Part shown: positions 62,240-64,000 of the stretch, in pieces
Layout: every line of letters begins with the position of its first letter
How positions within the stretch are numbered: position 1 is the stretch's first letter
NCBI RefSeq assembly: GCF_002078605.1
Contig: NZ_MSJR01000004.1
Span: 185,972-249,971 of the forward strand
DNA from: Salegentibacter sediminis
GTDB lineage: Bacteria > Bacteroidota > Bacteroidia > Flavobacteriales > Flavobacteriaceae
Length of the DNA stretch: 64,000 bases
Direction of reading: 5' to 3'
The notes under the pieces: model-generated
Database searches by the model: none
Told to the model about the DNA's origin: nothing
The model's input: only the letters and a program-made list of their open reading frames with translations
Made by a program: the position numbers and the translations under genes

Positions 62240-62273
62240 CAAATGTAGCTGAAAATCCTTTTGAAAATACAAA
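62240..62273 (-). promoter_or_regulatory. Promoter of the ligase operon (TTTG - 22 bases - TACATTTG, minus strand)
   Basis: Read on the minus strand, TTTG (62270-62273) and TACATTTG (62240-62247) are 22 bases apart, near the upper limit for the consensus. The ATG at 62219 follows 20 bases after. The divergent dipeptidase shares this 189-base interval. Confidence 0.55.
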
Positions 62274-62408
62274 AATCAGGGCAAGCCAAAATTAAATAAT
62301 TCTAATCTAAAAACCCGGTTACTAATATGATTCATAATCAGGGACTGTATATCTTATGCCTATTGAAAAAATATTCCTATTTTCAGCAATTATAAATCAT
62401 ATGCTCTC

Positions 62409-63695
62409 ATGAAAATTTTTAAAACCTCTTTTTTATTGCTTTTTGGTGCCTTTAGTATACAGGCGCAGGACTACAAACAGGAAACACTGGATAAAGCCAA
62501 AAATATCCAGGATAAAATAATTACCATAGATACCCATGCCGATATCAACCTGAATAATTTCACCAACGAAAACAATTATACCATGGATCTGGACACCCAG
62601 GTGAATCTGCCTAAAATGGAAGCCGGTGGACTGGATGTAGCGTGGTTTATTGTTTACACCGGCCAGGAGGAGCTAAATGAAGAAGGTTTTCAGGCCGCGT
62701 ATAATAATGCGATGCAGAAGTTTATTGCCATCCATAAACTGGTAAATGAACTTGCTCCTGATAAAATTGGGCTTGCAACAACTTCAGAAGAGGTTAGGCA
62801 AATACACGCCTCAGGTAAAAAGGTAGCGATGATCGGCGTTGAAAATGGCTATCCAATTGGAGAAGACATAGGAAACGTAAAGAAATTCTATGAGCTTGGC
62901 GCACGCTATATGTCTCTTTCTCACCAGGGCCACAGCCAACTTTGCGACTCGAATACCGGGGAAGAGAATGATGAATGGCTTCATAACGGGTTAAGTGACC
63001 TGGGTAAAAATGTTATCGCCGAAATGAATAAATACGGAATGATGATAGACGTGTCCCACCCCTCAAAGGAATCGATCAAACAAATGTTCGAAATTTCCAA
63101 GGCGCCCCTTATCGCTTCTCATTCTTCTGCACGGGAGCTATGTGATCACAGCAGAAATTTAGATGATGAATTGCTATTGCTTTTCAAAGAGCACGGCGGA
63201 GTTGTGCAAACTGTAGCTTTTAGTGGATACCTGGATATAGAAAAGAATAAAGCTTTTTCTGAAGCTTCGAAAAAAGTTTACGAGAAAAAGGCCGCAGAAA
63301 TGAACTTCAAACTTCTGAAACGTGACAGTATCAAGAAGCTATCACCAAACGACAGAAGTATTTATTATGCTGAATTTCAAAAAATAAGAACTGCTGCACA
63401 AAGCGATATTGAACAACTTAAAGAGGAGATTGAACCAGTAGGGGTAAGCGATTTCGTTGATCATATAGACTATTTGGTTAATTTAATTGGTATTGATCAC
63501 GTAGGGATCAGCTCTGATTTTGATGGTGGCGGTGGCATTGACGGATGGAACGATGCATCTGAAACCCTTAATGTAACTGCAGAACTCGTAAAAAGAGGTT
63601 ATACCGAAGAAGAAATTGCTAAACTCTGGGGAGAAAACCTTCTAAGAGTTCTAGACCAGGTACAGGCCGTTGCTGAAGAAATTCAGAAAAGTTAA
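62409..63695 (+). CDS. Secreted membrane-dipeptidase homologue (M19)
   Basis: This 428-residue protein has a signal peptide (FKTSFLLLFGAFSIQAQ). It has the M19 renal-dipeptidase metal set: HAD in IDTHADINL, Glu in MIGVENGYPIG, His in MIDVSHPSKES, the second His in PLIASHSSARELC and Asp in GISSDFDGGGGIDGW. Two Zn2+ ions would hydrolyse dipeptides in the periplasm or on the cell surface. An inserted charged helix at about 285-345 (EASKKVYEKKAAEMNFKLLK...) is notable. It is divergent from the ligase operon and followed by a strong terminator. Confidence 0.92.
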   Translation: MKIFKTSFLLLFGAFSIQAQDYKQETLDKAKNIQDKIITIDTHADINLNNFTNENNYTMDLDTQVNLPKMEAGGLDVAWFIVYTGQEELNEEGFQAAYNNAMQKFIAIHKLVNELAPDKIGLATTSEEVRQIHASGKKVAMIGVENGYPIGEDIGNVKKFYELGARYMSLSHQGHSQLCDSNTGEENDEWLHNGLSDLGKNVIAEMNKYGMMIDVSHPSKESIKQMFEISKAPLIASHSSARELCDHSRNLDDELLLLFKEHGGVVQTVAFSGYLDIEKNKAFSEASKKVYEKKAAEMNFKLLKRDSIKKLSPNDRSIYYAEFQKIRTAAQSDIEQLKEEIEPVGVSDFVDHIDYLVNLIGIDHVGISSDFDGGGGIDGWNDASETLNVTAELVKRGYTEEEIAKLWGENLLRVLDQVQAVAEEIQKS

Positions 63696-63719
63696 AATAA
63701 CATTTTTTTAAAGCCTATA

Positions 63720-63748
63720 TAAAAGCGAACCAATTGGTTCGCTTTTTT
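63720..63748 (+). terminator. Intrinsic terminator after the dipeptidase gene
   Basis: Palindrome AAAGCGAACC (63722-63731) and GGTTCGCTTT (63736 onward), four-base loop AATT, then a T-run. Confidence 0.9.
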
Positions 63749-63813
63749 TATTAAACAGACACCTTCCCCCTTTTCTTTATTACTGAAAATCAAAGGAATA
63801 GTTAATTATGTGT

Positions 63814-63831
63814 TAAAATAGTACTATTTTA
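63814..63831. repeat. Perfect 18-bp palindrome (possible operator)
   Basis: TAAAATAGTACTATTTTA is its own reverse complement. A second AGTACT core follows at 63837-63842, and TGTTA (63811-63815) and TAACA (63844-63848) flank both as an outer inverted pair. It lies 67 bases before the ATG of the small ORF at 63898. Confidence 0.6.
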
Positions 63832-63897
63832 TACATAGTACTGTAACAAAACAATAATTAAAAAGTCTATTAGGTAAAGAACAAAAACTTAGAAACG

Positions 63898-63993
63898 ATG
63901 AAAACTTTCAAGACCACCCGCAGAGCATTTTTAAACACCGAGAAACAAAACAGCCGAAGCAGCTGGGATAACCAAAGACGTTATTTAAATTAA
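63898..63993 (+). CDS. Possible 31-residue basic peptide ORF
   Basis: ATG 63898 to TAA 63993. The sequence is Arg/Lys/Ser-rich (KTFKTTRRAFLNTEKQNS, then RSSWDNQRRYLN), with no membrane segment. It is the only ORF in the 200-base tail after the dipeptidase terminator and is preceded by a palindrome. I do not recognise it; it could be a leader peptide or an unrelated small gene whose neighbour lies outside the window. Confidence 0.4.
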   Translation: MKTFKTTRRAFLNTEKQNSRSSWDNQRRYLN

Positions 63994-64000
63994 TAATTAA

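Overview
The window reads as ordinary chromosome of a marine-type Bacteroidota bacterium, most probably family Flavobacteriaceae (the Gramella/Salegentibacter/Zunongwangia part of the tree is my best guess, not proven). The reasons are: AT-rich coding sequence; almost no Shine-Dalgarno sequences; repeated copies of the Bacteroidota -7 promoter word TAnnTTTG upstream of genes; BshA (bacillithiol synthesis); a fused alpha+beta branched-chain 2-oxoacid dehydrogenase E1; a TamA/TamB pair; and many secreted proteins with short Ala-Gln-type signal peptides. I see no rRNA, tRNA, CRISPR array, insertion sequence or prophage, and no clear pseudogene. The left end cuts an MCE (MlaD-like) gene.

Layout. 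0-8 kb: MCE protein, a two-gene iron-sulfur electron-transfer module, a small conserved protein, a GH3/serine-hydrolase fusion and bshA, all on the plus strand and closed by a strong terminator. 8-14 kb: an outer-membrane protein, a large FAD/Fe-S dehydrogenase, aroC and a dicarboxylate or amino-acid symporter. 14-23.4 kb, mostly minus: DUF393, a MutS2 without Smr domain, ung (plus), a cytosolic substrate-binding-like protein overlapping ppk1, a nucleoside phosphorylase, DUF1835, a SUI1/YciH factor and a 2-oxoglutarate oxygenase. 23.5-32 kb: BCKDH E1, a run of small envelope and stress proteins (DUF1328, lipocalin-like lipoprotein, OmpA lipoprotein), a FabL-like reductase, a degenerate metallo-beta-lactamase-fold protein, a membrane protein, a single-chain aconitase and HPF.

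32-39 kb: CDF transporter, cupin, DEAD helicase, cold-shock protein, universal stress protein, DUF2383, a TsdA-like dihaem cytochrome and a secreted protein. 39-47 kb: upp, then tamA and a 4.9-kb tamB with a TTG start. 47-58.6 kb: OmpA, DoxX, GreA/B, an SLC13 permease, a glycosyltransferase, lysC with a divergent ACT-domain protein, two tiny membrane proteins, an SMP-30-type protein, a 3D-domain lipoprotein, a Tat-exported Gfo/Idh/MocA protein and an FKBP isomerase.

58.6-64 kb holds the most interesting locus. A tightly packed minus-strand operon encodes an RLAN/RimK-type ATP-grasp ligase, a GCS2-type carboxylate-amine ligase and an N-formylglutamate-amidohydrolase-like hydrolase. It is divergent from a secreted membrane-dipeptidase homologue. 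This looks like a peptide or amide-bond synthesis and turnover system whose product is unknown to me. The families and their clustering have been predicted by comparative genomics as amidoligase systems, so it is uncharacterised rather than wholly new. The window ends with a 31-codon ORF behind an 18-bp perfect palindrome.
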